Part shown: positions 33,129-45,569 of the stretch, piece by piece
Layout: each line of letters opens with the position of its first letter
How positions within the stretch are numbered: the stretch's first letter is position 1
NCBI RefSeq assembly: GCF_000350225.1
Contig: NW_005179194.1
Span: forward strand, 437,899 to 501,898
DNA: 64,000 nt
Direction: 5' to 3'
Source of the DNA: Chondrus crispus
Taxonomy: Eukaryota; Rhodophyta; Florideophyceae; Gigartinales; Gigartinaceae
The notes under the pieces: model-generated
What the model was told of the DNA's origin: nothing
Database searches by the model: none
The model's input: only the letters and a program-made list of their open reading frames with translations
Made by a program: the position numbers and the translations under genes

Positions 33129-34676
33129 TCAAGAACGACGCGTGCGCTTAGCCGGCGGAGCCGCCGCGGCATCTTCGGGCGCGGGGCGCGAGGCCCCGAC
33201 CGTAGCGGCAGGCATAGGCGGCTCCGCGAGACGTTGGCTGACGACCGCGAGGATGTCCTGCACGCCGCGGAGCTTCTCGTGATGCTCAACGAGCTCACGC
33301 TCCGCCGCGGTGGAGGCCTCTCGGAGCGCCGCGACGGTCGTCTCCAGCTGCTTGGCTTGGTGCATCCACTCGCGCGCCTGCAGCAGCGCCTGCTCAACCG
33401 ACGAAGGAACTGTTGCCCCCTCGAAGGAGCAAGCGTACTGCAGGGCAGTGAACGCGGCCTCCTCACGGAGGCGCTCCGGGGAAGACCGGCCGGACGGTTG
33501 CGGAGCGGGAGGAGGCGGCATCGGAACGGGACGATGATCGCCTTCGGTACCGGACACCACCCTGATGTGTGGGGGGCTTGAGGTGGGGGCCGAAATTCCC
33601 ACGACACCGGGGGGTTCTCTTAACCCCTTCGGTGAGTCGCTCTGGACCGAGGCCATGCGAGCGGATCCGCGGCGGGCCGGTACCGCGGTCTCGACGACGC
33701 TCCTCACCGCACCGGTTCCCGCATCGCGCGGCGGCGCGACATCGGCATCGGCAAGCAAGCCGCCCGTGTCACCCGCGTCGACCGTGTCGACTGCGCCGTC
33801 CACGTCGACCGCGACGGTCGCGTCCGCTGGACCGGGGGCCGCGCTGCCACCATCGGCACCGGTCTCTGCCTCGGCTCCGGCGGGCATCGGTAGGGTACAC
33901 CGCTGGTTACAGCTGAACCACGCGAAGTCCGGCCGGCCGCTCCAATCCATACCCTCGGTGAAGGCCAACAGCTGCGTCGCGTACGCCGCGTCAAACGCCG
34001 TACCCTCGAGGATCTCCGCGATACCGACCGAGCGGATTAAATCGATGAGCCCCGCCGAGAGGCGGAAGAGCAGGCCGCGCTCACCGAACGGTTCCTCGCG
34101 CCGCGCGATCAGCCGCGGGTCGGGACACTTCGTGAAGAACGGCAGTCCCTCGCGAGCGGCGTGCAAGAAGCACAGGAAGGCCAAGACCGCCCATTCGGAA
34201 AGCATGATCGCGTGCACCAAGACGCGCGTTCGCTCCGTTTCCGCGGATTCCGATCGGCCGAGCGGCAACCAATGCGCCGCTACGTACGCCATGACGCTCG
34301 GCGTCGGTACGCACAGGTACTCCGGCGCCTCGAACGTCGACCAGTTCGGCGGGAGCGCGGGGTACAGGCCACGCCGCGCGGCGCTGGGCACCGAGAAAAA
34401 CTCGGTGCTGTGCCACATGTGGAAGAAATCGTCCACCCCGTGCTAGCGCAGCCGACTCTCGCGCGCTGCGTCCTCACCCCACCGCGCTCGGTTCGCAACG
34501 CTGTACCAGCTGTCGAAAGGCCGCGGAAAGGCCACCAAGCGGACGTCGGGCGCGAGGCCCTCGTAGCGGCGATACCGACCGAAGAGGTTCAGCAGCGAGA
34601 TGTGGTACTTTTCCTCGCCCTCGCAGCGGACGTAGAGCAAGTCACTGCCCGCCGCGGCCGGCGTCCGACACGGAGC
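33129..34676 (-). pseudogene. Antisense coding region of element B, part left of D
   Basis: This region reads opposite to gag-pol. On the minus strand a globular part contains FFHMWHSTEFFSVP, EYLCVPTPSVMAYVA, LCFLHAAREGLPFF and GIAEILEGTAF. It is followed by a disordered Ala/Val/Asp-rich stretch, a coiled coil (QLETTVAALREAST) and a basic nuclear-localisation-like tail (PAKRTRRS). The same order and motifs occur on the antisense strand of element C and more distantly in element D. I find no transmembrane segment or signal peptide, so it is not an envelope. The function is unknown. Element D interrupts this coding region at its right end. Confidence 0.7.
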
Positions 34677-35325
34677 TGTAGTGCACTGTACTCGGTGCCG
34701 GGACAGCTGTCTTAATCTCGCCGAAAATCGCGCTCGCCGCCGCCACGTGTACCACGGGTACACGTGGACTCCCCTGCCGCTCTACCGGACCTCCCCGTGG
34801 ACACATGTAATCCCTCCGCAACCCAGAGGGCATATGGGGGCTGTACTTGGTCCCCTCGGGGTTACACCCGTTGTTTCCTAGTTATTCTAATTTACAGTAT
34901 AATTTAGCTTCGCCATTACGGCGACGGGGGACTATATAGTCAACCCGATACTCAAAGTAAAGAGGCACGAAGCCTCGGGTCTCTTACCTTGGTTTCTGGA
35001 TTCCAGGTTGTAGCCTCGACTCGGTACTGGCTCGCCCATACCGACCGAGCCATCTACACCCCTGGAATCCCAACTGCCTTCCCCGCACGCGTCGATCACC
35101 CCGCGCGAGACCTACGTCAACTACTGTGCTCTCCGTCCTGCTAGCTCTGTTTTTCTTTTAATTCCTCCCCCTTTTATTGCTGACTACCTTGCTACTTCTC
35201 TACCGCGCAAGCCGCGCCCGGATCCCGGTTCCGGTCATCCACCGGGTGGTCTCCCGAATTTCCTTACGCGTCCAAACGCGCGTCGCTCTGCCTACAGCCG
35301 CAACACGTGGCTGTAGTGCACGACA
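34677..35325 (+). repeat. 5' LTR of element D
   Basis: 649 bp, nearly identical to 45570-46218. It contains the box ACTATATAGT at 34931-34940. Confidence 0.94.
34931..34940 (+). promoter_or_regulatory. Likely TATA box in the D LTR
   Basis: ACTATATAGT sits in the middle of the LTR, about 250 bp from its start, and is also present in the 3' copy near 45824-45833. The box is self-complementary, so it could serve transcription in either direction, which matters because the element also carries an antisense coding region. Confidence 0.5.
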
Positions 35326-35328
35326 TTT

Positions 35329-35346
35329 TGGTCTCCCGACCTAGAA
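35329..35346 (+). promoter_or_regulatory. Primer binding site of element D (tRNA-Tyr-like)
   Basis: TGGTCTCCCGACCTAGAA starts three bases after the LTR. Its complement ends TCGGGAGACCA. That implies a C1-G72 pair and A73, the known identity features of eukaryotic tyrosine tRNA, so tRNA-Tyr is a reasonable guess. Element C has the same 18 bases. Confidence 0.6.
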
Positions 35347-35460
35347 TCAGTCGATACTCTCGTGCATTCGAGTGTCCTCTTTCTTCCCTGACCTACTTCC
35401 CCTTTATATCTCTCCTACCTACGCTTTTCCCTCACGCACCGATCGTTAGGTGTATTCGCC

Positions 35461-37539
35461 ATGGTGACCGGCTCCGAGTCGTCCCATGACACTCGTCCGA
35501 GAGACGTCCCAGCGCCCGTCGCGGCGTGGATCACGCGGAACCGCCGCGAAGGACTCCGTGAAGCCGAGAGGTTCTCTCTCAACTTAATCGAGGAGAAACT
35601 CAACTCGCACACCGCCAAGATACGCGAGATGTTGGACAGCCTTGTTGCTGGTAAGATCGCCGCTCAGGCAGAGGTAAAGTTCCAACAGGGACGTGATCGC
35701 CTCGCCGCACTAGAAAGCGTTCTAACTCGAGCGTGGCAGAAGGACATCGGGTCCACCGTCGACAAGACGCTCGTTCCTCTACGGGAGGAAGTGGATCGCC
35801 TGACGCAGGAAGTCAACGACCTCCGTCGGCGTAACCTCGCCCTGGAATCGGCGCAAACACGATGTGTCCCAGCTAGGCAAGACGAGTCGACCGCGCCGAA
35901 GCCAAGACCTAACCCGCAGTTACATGCGTCACAACCGTTGGACGAAAATCTACTGTTCGTCGACGTCACGAAATCGGCTCTCACGGCCGCCGGGATCCCG
36001 TTCCCCGATCCCCTGACGATGGAGGGACACCGAGATCCTACCCCGGACCTAGCGGCCGCCCGAGGCCCGTCACCAAGATCGTCTCGCGACAAGAAGGTCA
36101 AGACCGAAGGCCACCGTCACAAGTCCGGCCACGGAAGCCGACCTGAACCGGAGGATTTCTCCGGTTACTCGGGGGGATCCCCGCCCTCAGCTTCAGAATC
36201 CGACTCCGATTCGGACTCCGAAGCCGAGGCATTCACGGTACCACAACCGACCTTCGGCCCTAAGGCGAAGGGTGTCACGGTGTGGAAACCGACCAACCAC
36301 CACTTCCGAGGCGCGTGTAATTATCGAGCTTACCGTCTCGTGAATACCGACCCCACCGTCGATGCAAAGGTGTACGCCACGACGCGTAAGCGCGTGCAAT
36401 ATCTCCTCGTCGTAATGGGAGAGTACAAGTTTAACGGGTCCGACCCGATCAAAGTCATCAGCTTTTTGGCTAGATGTAAGGAGAATTTCGACAACGCAGA
36501 AATGTCGGAGGCAATGGCTCTCATGGCCTTGCCGCATCTTCTCAACCCGCCGGCGAAGGAGGCGTATGAATCCCATCGAGGATATTTCCAACGCAATCAA
36601 GGGATTGCGTCGTGGCCAGCACCAGTGAACTGGTTGCTTCGTACGTATGCTACGAATATTCAGATCGAGCAAGCGCTCTCTGTGGTCTGGGATTTACGCC
36701 AAAAACCCGGCGAAGTGGAGACCGAGTATGCGACTCGTATGTTAACCGCCCTCGCGCGGTGTGGGGACATCCATTCCCCCTATGAACGCACTACCTTGTT
36801 CATAGAGGGCCTCCTTCCGGCGATCAAGCCGTTGGTGCTCCAAGCAAGGGAGAATCGCCCCCGATCCTCATTCGAAGACACGGTGGCCGAAGCCCGCGCT
36901 CAAGGGGCGGCCTACCGCGCGCAGACGGCTGGCGGAAGAAGACGCGTCGACTTCGCGAGGCCCGCCGCCAAGCAAGTGTTGGCGATGGCAGACAGTATGC
37001 CCTCATCGACAACCGCGGGTCTGACCCCGAGCTATCATACCGGCCTGGACGCCGAGAACTTCCTCGCCAATGACGAGCCATTCGCCGCCGCAGCTGGGTC
37101 ACCCTCAATTCCCAAGGAGGGATCCTCATTCAACGACAAGGATTCGTTGTTCTACGGAGAGCGGCGGCCGACCTACAAGGACCCGCCCCGGCTTCCGAGA
37201 CCGCGCGAGAAGTCTCCCGGTTGGGCCGGTCGAGAGGGAACCCGGGACATGAAGACACCTTCCCCGCAAATCATCTGCTACACCTGCTACAAAGTCGGGG
37301 ATCATATTAACCCCGACTGTAGCATGAAGGTGCGCGATGTGTCGCTCGTCCCTCATAATTTTGAGAAGCTCACGGCGGCACAGAAGGCCCGTGTTCCGGC
37401 AGACGCGTACTTGCGCGCTGTAGCCCTCCTCAGTTTCGAGGCGAATCGGCTGATCGCACCCGTCTTGCTGTCGAATTCTCCCTCCGTTTCGGAGAAGTCA
37501 AGCCCCCCGAGCGGCAAGACCGCACCTCCGAAAAACTAG
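35461..37539 (+). CDS. gag of element D
   Basis: This is an open 692-codon frame from ATG 35461. Residues about 30-135 form a coiled coil (ERFSLNLIEEKLNSHTAKI; EEVDRLTQEVNDLRRRN). An acidic linker (ESDSDSDSEAEA) leads to the capsid-like core (about 275-480). A zinc-knuckle-like CYTCYKVGDHINPDC (C-x2-C-x5-H-x4-C, about residue 602) has one residue more than the canonical spacing. The N-terminal coiled coil is absent from the gag of A and B. It assembles particles in live relatives. Confidence 0.8.
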   Translation: MVTGSESSHDTRPRDVPAPVAAWITRNRREGLREAERFSLNLIEEKLNSHTAKIREMLDSLVAGKIAAQAEVKFQQGRDRLAALESVLTRAWQKDIGSTVDKTLVPLREEVDRLTQEVNDLRRRNLALESAQTRCVPARQDESTAPKPRPNPQLHASQPLDENLLFVDVTKSALTAAGIPFPDPLTMEGHRDPTPDLAAARGPSPRSSRDKKVKTEGHRHKSGHGSRPEPEDFSGYSGGSPPSASESDSDSDSEAEAFTVPQPTFGPKAKGVTVWKPTNHHFRGACNYRAYRLVNTDPTVDAKVYATTRKRVQYLLVVMGEYKFNGSDPIKVISFLARCKENFDNAEMSEAMALMALPHLLNPPAKEAYESHRGYFQRNQGIASWPAPVNWLLRTYATNIQIEQALSVVWDLRQKPGEVETEYATRMLTALARCGDIHSPYERTTLFIEGLLPAIKPLVLQARENRPRSSFEDTVAEARAQGAAYRAQTAGGRRRVDFARPAAKQVLAMADSMPSSTTAGLTPSYHTGLDAENFLANDEPFAAAAGSPSIPKEGSSFNDKDSLFYGERRPTYKDPPRLPRPREKSPGWAGREGTRDMKTPSPQIICYTCYKVGDHINPDCSMKVRDVSLVPHNFEKLTAAQKARVPADAYLRAVALLSFEANRLIAPVLLSNSPSVSEKSSPPSGKTAPPKN

Positions 37540-37673
37540 GAGACCCACAGCTGAAAATCGCTGACATTCCATCGCGGGACACCGCGTCACCTCCGCCCCC
37601 GAAACCGGCGATCCGCGTCTTAGGGCGGAGACACGCTCGCCAAGCGAGCCCCTCCAACCCCGATCCGACGGGC

Positions 37674-40600
37674 ATGGGGACGCTCCGCCGACCGTGGCGT
37701 CTTAACAACGGGAGGCGCTCCCCCGATGACAAGGCCGTCGAGCCAGTTTGTAAACTGTCTCGACGTAATTACAAGGTCTACGACGACCTTGGGCTCACCA
37801 CCTCCATCATGGTGCGTCAACTCACCATCCTGGACACGGGTGCCGGCTCCAATTTTGTCCGCGCAGACACCCTGCCCAAAGGATGGGAGAGCTTAATCGA
37901 ACCGGGGGAAGTCCCGACGATCGCCGACGCGAATGGGCGGCCGTTACGAACAAGCGGGTCCATTACACTCGTTGTTCGACTAGCAACTCGCACCATGAAA
38001 TGCAAGTTCATCGTGTGTGAGCGCCTGGCAGCCCCTGTCATCCTGGGCTGTGACTTTAACGACAAGTTCGTCGAGGCCATCTATCCACGTCGGAAGGTGG
38101 TCGAGCTCGATGATGGGATGAAAGTCCCCATCGTCAGAAAACCGGCAACTCGTCGAGCCGAAGCACCTCCGCTCCCCTCGGAGCAGGAGTATGAAAACGA
38201 CCCGGGTCGAGTTTCCCCCAAACTCAAGGTTTCTCGTCCGGTTACCATACCACCCGGGACGCAAGCCTGGGTGCATGTGACCAACGGTCGTACGGGTCTT
38301 TCCGTATTGGAACCCAACTCGCAGTTATATGCGAAACACCGCATCTCCCTGTCGAATGGGGTCGCGCACATCACCGCACTTCGAGAGTTCAAGGTCTTGG
38401 TAGCCAACTTCGCCTCAGCCCCCAAGCGCCTCTCGAAGAACCAGGTGCTGGGGTACGTTACCCCTCATCCGCGTGCCATGATACGCACCGCGATGCCTCT
38501 CGACGCCCTCCTAGCGGCGGAATTTACAGAAGGGGACAAGCCCCAATCTGAGAAGGGGGAGAAGCTCCCCCCGGCTTCGTCGAAGGAAGAACCCCAAGAA
38601 TTTGATGCTGTCTCCCTCCAACATCTGCCGTCGCATGTCCGCACGCGAGTACGTGACATGCTTACGCCGTACTCCAGTATGTGGAGTGGCGATCTCGGGG
38701 AAGTCCGGGCTACGCAGCACCGGATCGAACTCAACCCCGGCTCGAAGCCGTTTCGATGTCAGCCATATCGGGCTGGACCTCGGTCTCGACAAGCCGAACA
38801 AGACACCGTGGATGGGATGATCTCAAGCGGGGTCATCTCCCGATCACAATCAGAATGGGCATCCCCGGTGGTTCTCATTCCCAAACCGGATGGATCCCTC
38901 CGTTTCTGCGTCGATTACAGACGTTTGGTCGCGATGACAGTACGGGACACTTACCCGATTCCTCGCATGGACGAGTGTCTGGACTCGCTCGGCGAAGCGA
39001 ACGTGTTCACAACTCTAGATTGTAACTCGGGTTATTGGCAAATCCCCGTTGCGGAAGAAGACCGTCCGAAAACCACGTTCACATGTCATGCCGGTACTTA
39101 TCAATTTAACCGAATGCCGTTCGGGCTAATGAACGCGCCCGCCACATTCTAACGGATGTTGGACATTCTCCTCTCTGGATACCGATGGAAGAGCTGCCTC
39201 ATCTATCTAGATGACATTATCATATTCTCGAAGGATTATGAAACTCATCTCAAGGATGTCAAGGTTATTCTCTCTGCGTTACAACAAGAGGGGTTATCAC
39301 TGAAATTGAACAAGTGTAAATTCTTTCAGGACTCCGTGGAGTACCTGGGCCACATCATTCGACCCGGGGAACTTCATGTCCACCCGAAGAATGGCTCGGC
39401 TTTGGCCGAGGCCAAGCAGCCACGAACCCAGACCGAGCTCCGCTCGTTTCTGGGTATGTGTAACGTGTACCGACGTTTCGTCGACCACTTCGCCAAGATT
39501 GCGGCGCCGTTGACGTCCATGCTCAAGAAGGGGGAGCCCGATCGGCTCCCCGAACTGGACGAAGACCGCAGGTCTGCCTTCGAAGCTCTGAAGACTTGCC
39601 TGATTTCCCCACCGGTATGGCGACTACCGCGTCTGGGGCTACCGTATTCCCTCGACACGGATGCATCCGACGCCCAACTCGGTTGCACGTTATTACAGCA
39701 ACACGAGGATGGTAACAGATACCCTGTCGGGTTCTGGTCGCGAACGCTCTCGTCGGCGGAAAGGAATTACTCCACGACGGAGAAAGAATGTTTGGCCATC
39801 GTGTGGGCCATTCAGACGCTGCGTCCTTACTTGGAACGCGAGCGATTTACGGTCAACACCGACCATCATTCCCTTCGCTGGTTAATGAATCTTGCCGACG
39901 CAAGCGGGCGTTTAGCACGGTGGCGCTTGCGCCTAGCCGAGTTTGACTTCGACGTCACGTACGTGAAGGGCATCAAGAATTGTCTCGCCGACGCCCTCAG
40001 TAGAATACAGTCTATAGGGGGCACAACCGTCCCCATCGACGAAGAAATACCGTGCTTCTCCGTTTTGGAGTTTCACGAAGACAAGCCGGAAGTGGAATCC
40101 GAGGAGTGGGACGACGACATTCACGACGGATGCTTCGCCCCCGCCCCCCCGGCTTCCAAGGCCGCAATTACACACGACGAGATTGTACTCGCTCAACACT
40201 CCGACCCGTTCTGTAAGGAGATCGCTTCCCATCTTAAGAAGGGGGAGGGTGTGGCCCAAATTCGCCTCTCCAAGTTCTTCATGAACAAGGAAGGGGTACT
40301 TTGCCGGAAAGCGCACCTTGACGGTGTTGAGCAAATCGTCGTACCAACCACTCTGCGCGAGCGAGTGTTGTATATGGCGTATTACCCCGCCGCCTCGGGA
40401 CACCACGGAGGCAGGGGTCTGTTCTACACATTAAGACAACGGTACTACTGGCCGAGTATGTCCGTCGACGCATACGCCACAGTGAGAAGGTGCTCCGACT
40501 GTGCGAAAGCTCGCATTAAATTGCGTAAGCACAACGCGAAGTTGAAAACGTTCCCTCCGATGGGACCCTTGGAGTTTATCGCTATTGACATCCTAGGCGA

Positions 40601-42502
40601 ACTCCCCAGAACACCAAGAGGCAGTCGATACCTCTTGGTAATATCTGATCGTTACTCAAAGCTGACCCGAACGGTGCCGCTTAAGAGAATTACCGCCGAG
40701 ACCGTTGCTCAGGCGTTCGTCACACACTGAGTCTTCGTATACGGAGCCCCAGTGAAGCTACTCTCCGACAATGGGAGTCAATTCACGTCAAGGCTCTTCC
40801 TTGCCGTGTGCAAAATCCTCCGCGTCGAAAGCGTGTTCACCACAGCTTATCACCCACAAGCTAATGGACAGGTGGAGAGGTTCAAACGCACCCTGGTGTT
40901 CTCTCTACAGCACTACCTAGCCGACAACCAACGCGATTGGGACCAGCTCAGGGACGCGCTAACCTACGGTTACAATTGTACCGTGAATCGCATGATCGGT
41001 ATGAAGCCGTTTGATCTTGTGTTATCCCGGACACCGGCGCCTCTTTCCATCCAACAGACCCCTACACTGTAACAGGATGTCTCGCGGACGCAATATAAGC
41101 TCCGTTTCTTAACGTGGTTACGCGGGATAATGTCAACAGCCCGCGACACGCTGCTCGCCGGTCAAGACCGCTATAAACGCGATTTCGACAAGAGATTGCG
41201 GACGCCGACACCGCACTACTCAATTGGTGATCAAGTTCTCATCGAGCGAGAGACGTCCCTGCGAGTGGATGAGAAGACGGATAAGGACCGGGTCAATAAC
41301 AAGTTAGCCCCTCGGACGGAAGGGCCATTCCCGGTGGTGGCCCTAGACGAGCATACAGTGACCATTGTCCGGACTACAGGCCTGAAGGACCGAGTCTCGA
41401 GAGACCGCATTGTGAAAGCCCCTAGTCTCCGGACCGAGCTCATGGACATAACACCCTCTGCGGTGACCACCCCCGTCGACGCTGAGACTGAACCTACGCC
41501 CCCTCCGGCGATCGAAAGTGACGCCGCTACTTCTCTTCCCATCGGGGTCACGACCCCTCCCAGAGAGGACGAGTTCGACCCAGATGAACCGGGGATCAAC
41601 CCGCCCGCTCCAACGGACACGGACGATCGCCCTACTTGCGATGGGAACGAGATTGAGAACGCGGCGCGCAACGCGACGGTAACCCGACCTTTGGGGTCAA
41701 AACTCGTTACCTGGAACGCAGGAAACGCCCCTACATCGGGACTAATAGACGCCCTCCGAGGCGACTCGCACCCCCGGATCATATCGAAATTGACTCTGAG
41801 GTCTGGCTCTACGGCTGGACCAACCGGGACGCAGACGACATCTCCTCTTCCCCGGCTCCGGCCTCGCGACCAACGTACCGGGAAGACGAGACCGAAATCA
41901 CCCCGACCTCGACAAGCGGATCCCGCCCCGAGAGGCGACAAGTCGCCGAGCGGGCAAACGCGTACCTTAACCGCGAAGCCGCCTGACACGTGGAGACGGG
42001 GCCAAAAAAAATTCAAAGGAAAATCCGCCCGTCCGAGCCCTCCGCACGGGCGGTGGTCACGGACCTCACGCGCGGCCCCACGGAAACGCCACCGAGTACA
42101 AAAGGGACAGCCGGGGAGCACATCGCGAACTTAGCGTCTATGTGTACCTTCGGTTACCCTCCCCTCATTGCCTCGGTACGTTCTCCTCCCCCGCCACTCG
42201 CGGTTGAGGCCTCCCCTCAACGCGCGCCAAGCACGCCCCCTGAGGCGACGAATTGGCCCCCCTTGACGGACGAAGACCCCAAAACCTACGTGGTTGAGGC
42301 CCTCACCGGACATAAACCGGGAACGGACGGAATGCCGCTTTTCCGAGTCCGGTGGTATGGGTACACGGCCGAAGACGACACCTGGGAACCGGCGAACTAC
42401 ATAGATTATAACACCGTCCTACGATTCTGCCGTCGCAGGAGCCTCCCTGTACCAACCGCCAAGTTATGGTCTGATCCGGGTAGCGTAGGGATCGACAACT
42501 AA
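37674..42502 (+). pseudogene. pol region of element D: PR-RT-RNH-IN-chromodomain
   Basis: In order: protease (ILDTGAGSNFV, about 37830), reverse transcriptase (FCVDYRRLVAM; MPFGLMNAPATF; active site YLDDIIIFSK near 39205), RNase H (YSLDTDASDAQLG near 39650), integrase zinc domain (GHHGGRGLFYTLRQRYYW), integrase core (AIDILGELP; LSDNGSQF; YHPQANGQVERFKRT near 40850), a Pro/Thr-rich tail, and a chromodomain near 42290-42440 (FRVRWYGYTAEDDTWEP). It is a fossil in this copy. Confidence 0.87.
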
Positions 42503-43581
42503 CCCCCCGCTGGCCCTCGACCTACGCCGTCTCGTATCTCTCGTACGTCGACGGACCGAGGGATCGTCGGCTAAATCGGCGGACGTCCTTGACGCCGGGG
42601 ACACCCCCCTACACGCCGCGCCACGGGAAGGGGTTACCCTCGCAGGTCGCCTATTCCCCGACCTTCCTCAGCTTCCAGCTGCAATCTTCCCCACAGAGGG
42701 AAAATACACCGATCCAAGGTGAGCAGCCGACCCCTCGACAAATCGGCTAAACCGTCCCGCAAAACGCGCGGTCGCTTACGGAGGAGATCCCTCGCGTCAC
42801 CGCACGCCAGGGCCAACATCTACGGAACCCACGCATGGACCGCCCAGGCCTTTCCGATCACCACGTTCAGATGCACCTCTCCTTCGTTCTTCGCATCACG
42901 TCCCTCCCCGAGTCCTGACCCTTCGGCCTCCAAAGGGAAACGATAGAATCGATGGGGTTTCCTCCCCGCCGTGACGCCGCGATCCGTGACCCTGGCTAAG
43001 TTTTTGGCCATGGAATCACGCTTGCCTCGCCCCGCGTTCGGTATTATCTATCTAACCCTCTCCTCTCCGGAGCCAACCGCCGATCGGAAGGTCGTCTACC
43101 CGCTATCTGCTGACTGACTCGTTACTTCCCGAGCCACGCCTCGCCTCCTACGCGGTGACCCCGCGCCTCAGGGAACCCTGCCCCCGGACGTGTCCCTGGC
43201 GGTTACGGCCCCCTCAACCCAAGGGAGGGGCCGCCGCCAGCTCTACAACCACCACGGAGTGGCTCCGCCCCGCTCCCGATCGCGGCTCCCCCCGCGACGT
43301 TGCGCGCTGTACCGCGCTGGAATACGGCCCGACGGAACGGCCGCTAGAGACGTCCGAAGCACAGTGGGGGCGACCAACTCATCACGTTGTGTTGTCCCCC
43401 CCTTCTTTTCTCTCAACCGACCTTCCCTCGCCGCTCCCCTCGACCCGACGTGCTCGCGTAAGATGATGGATAGGAGAAGAGGTCCCGTTTTATTTCTACC
43501 GTAATGCCTCTTCCCTTCCTCTACTCGCGTGCTACGCGCTACCCCGGGGGGCCTCGTCCTGAGGACGCCCGCCCGCCATTA
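42503..43581. other. Spacer between pol and the antisense region of D
   Basis: No supported protein on either strand. Near the right edge, at 43489-43494, the minus strand carries AATAAA, about 90 bp past the end of the antisense coding region. Confidence 0.45.
43489..43494 (-). terminator. Possible poly(A) signal for the antisense transcript of D
   Basis: AATAAA on the minus strand lies 88 bp beyond the antisense stop at 43582. Element C has the same arrangement on its antisense strand. A single hexamer is weak evidence alone. Confidence 0.35.
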
Positions 43582-45489
43582 CTACGACATTCCATAGTCG
43601 GCCAGGTCGCCCTCTACTCCTGCAACCGGAGCAACCGGGGCATCCGAGGGAATCGACCCTCCGTCAGAGTCGAGGGTAGCTCCCTCGAACGCCGCCGCTA
43701 CCGAAGTCCCCGCCACTCCCAAGGCGACATCCATCGCCACCGCGCTGTCCGTCTCAGGTGCGGACGACTCCGTGCTCGCCGCCGCCTTGAGGCGTATCAC
43801 CCCCGCCACAAATTCGGCGTTGTGTACTAATTTTGTTAACTCGTCTTCAGAGACGCCCAGCTCGGCAAATAATCTACGCCATGGGGTCGACGCCGCCTCG
43901 GGCGATGTTGACCCGTCTCGCGGGACTTCCACGGGAACTCCCCTGCGGCCCGGTACTTCCGCCGGTGCCGACCCGACCGGAGTCCCTCCCGAGCTCAGAC
44001 CGCCTTCGAGGGCGTGGGGCTCATCAATCGTCGGTGGCACAGGATCTGTACCCCCCTGCATCACCTCGGGCTGCAGACTGGCAAAGGTCACCGGGTCGAA
44101 ACGGATCCAATTTCCGGACCCCGGCCCTCCCGCATCTTCACGCCTTCCCGGCGACGCGTTCGATCGATCCGTACGGTCGTAATGATGCCCTTGACCGTAC
44201 GGCACGCGCGACCATTCCACCTTGTCGTGGACCTCCAGCAACCTTCTCAGCTGAGCGGATACCCAGGGTCCGCCTAACACCTCATCCAAGTTTAACTTGT
44301 GTAGCCAGTCAATTATCATGGTCGGTAACACGTATAGTCGCCCATCTAAGGACGACCATATGAACCGTTTCGCAACAATAGCGATCTACTCGCTCAGAAA
44401 AATCATCCAGCGAGACGAACACGGCGAGTCATTGAGACTCAAGCCAAAATACACCAAACAAGGTGGAATCTCCGCAAGGAAGTCGGCCGGGACTTCGTAT
44501 TGCGCGAACCAATGCGGTATCTGCGGGTACCGTTCATATCGGGATCGAGGTTGAAAAGTTGTCGCCTCGATCCACTCATACGCCACAAAAATACCAAGGG
44601 CGTTTCTCATCCGACGCTCAAACTTGAGCTTGTCGTAATAACCCGGGTTCCTTTCCCGTTCCACGTACTCCTCGAAACGAGAAGGCAGAATGGGCTTGTC
44701 CTACGCTCGGTACTCAACAGCTGGCTCCTCAACTCGGTCCGGCAAGTTGTCTAATATACGCCTTAAATTGGCGACGTACCCTCGGTCCCCCTCGGTGCGG
44801 TACGCCCATGTGTCGAAGTCCCACTCGGCGGGGATCGGACAGTTACACGGTGTTCGAGCCAACCACCGTACCAAGGTCGCCATATACTTTTGGCGGCGTC
44901 CACGCCCCACGCGGCGATACTTTGCCCAGACGTGCTCATCCTCCACCGCGAGGCGGAAGGAAAAATCACGAGACCACACAGCCCTCAAGCTGAGACCACC
45001 GGGGAGCGCCCCAGTCACGTCCGCGTATGAACGGATTAGTTGGCTGTCATGCAGGCCCGCGGCCGTAAGAAAAGGGGCTCGCTCGAACGCCAGTGGGTCG
45101 TCGACCATGTTCTTGCCGCGCAGATCCCGAGGCGCCGGCCATCCGTTCATGCACGCTCTGCCTGTCTCCCCCGGTTCCCCATACGGGTTGTGGAACCGTT
45201 CCATCACTCGTCTTATGGGACAACGAACCACGTCTCCCCGCTGACCGAAGCGCTTGCCGATCGCCGCTGTAGCGGCGTCGTGGAACCCGAGACGGCACAC
45301 AAGGGGAAGGAAGGGGCTCGAAGAATGTAGAAAAAGGGGAATTCGAAGCGACAGGGAGGCTCCAGAGCTGGGTCGGTTTGGAACTTCAAGCTCGCGGAAA
45401 CGGAAGATAGGGGAAAACGGACCGACTCTGCGACGCTTGCCGGTCCACCCCGCCACCCACGTCCCCTCTCTTCCTACCGCGGTTGCCAC
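43582..45489 (-). pseudogene. Antisense coding region of element D
   Basis: It starts near 45489, only 80 bp from the 3' LTR, and runs opposite to gag-pol. Recognisable pieces are YVANLRRILDNLPD, ERYPQIPHWFAQYEVPADF followed by CLVYFGL (compare LYPALPPNWSTFEAPEYL in B), IIDWLHKLNLDEVLGG (compare LIDLIRSVGIAEILEG in B), and a C-terminal helical/Ala-rich part. It is the most diverged of the three antisense proteins and ends without the basic tail seen in B. Function unknown; about two interruptions. Confidence 0.6.
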
Positions 45490-45556
45490 GTCAGCGCCGC
45501 TGCCTCAGTTGACGGGCATTTCTACCCCACATACACACGAGGACGCGTGTTTTTCT

Positions 45557-45569
45557 AAGAAGGGGGATC
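45557..45569 (+). promoter_or_regulatory. Polypurine tract of element D
   Basis: AAGAAGGGGGATC ends right at the TG of the 3' LTR. This is the expected primer for plus-strand DNA synthesis. Confidence 0.8.

Noticed and set aside
34681-34881. Small ORF repeated at 45574-45774
   Set aside because: It lies inside the two LTR copies of element D and is open by chance; it is duplicated only because the LTR is.
41231-42121. 296-codon minus-strand ORF in D
   Set aside because: It is antisense to the Pro/Thr-rich tail of the D pol region and shows no match to the antisense proteins at 43582-45489.
43582-45489. Envelope gene in element D (accessory region after pol)
   Set aside because: The coding region is on the opposite strand and has no signal peptide, transmembrane helix or cysteine pattern of an envelope. 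The same holds for B and C.
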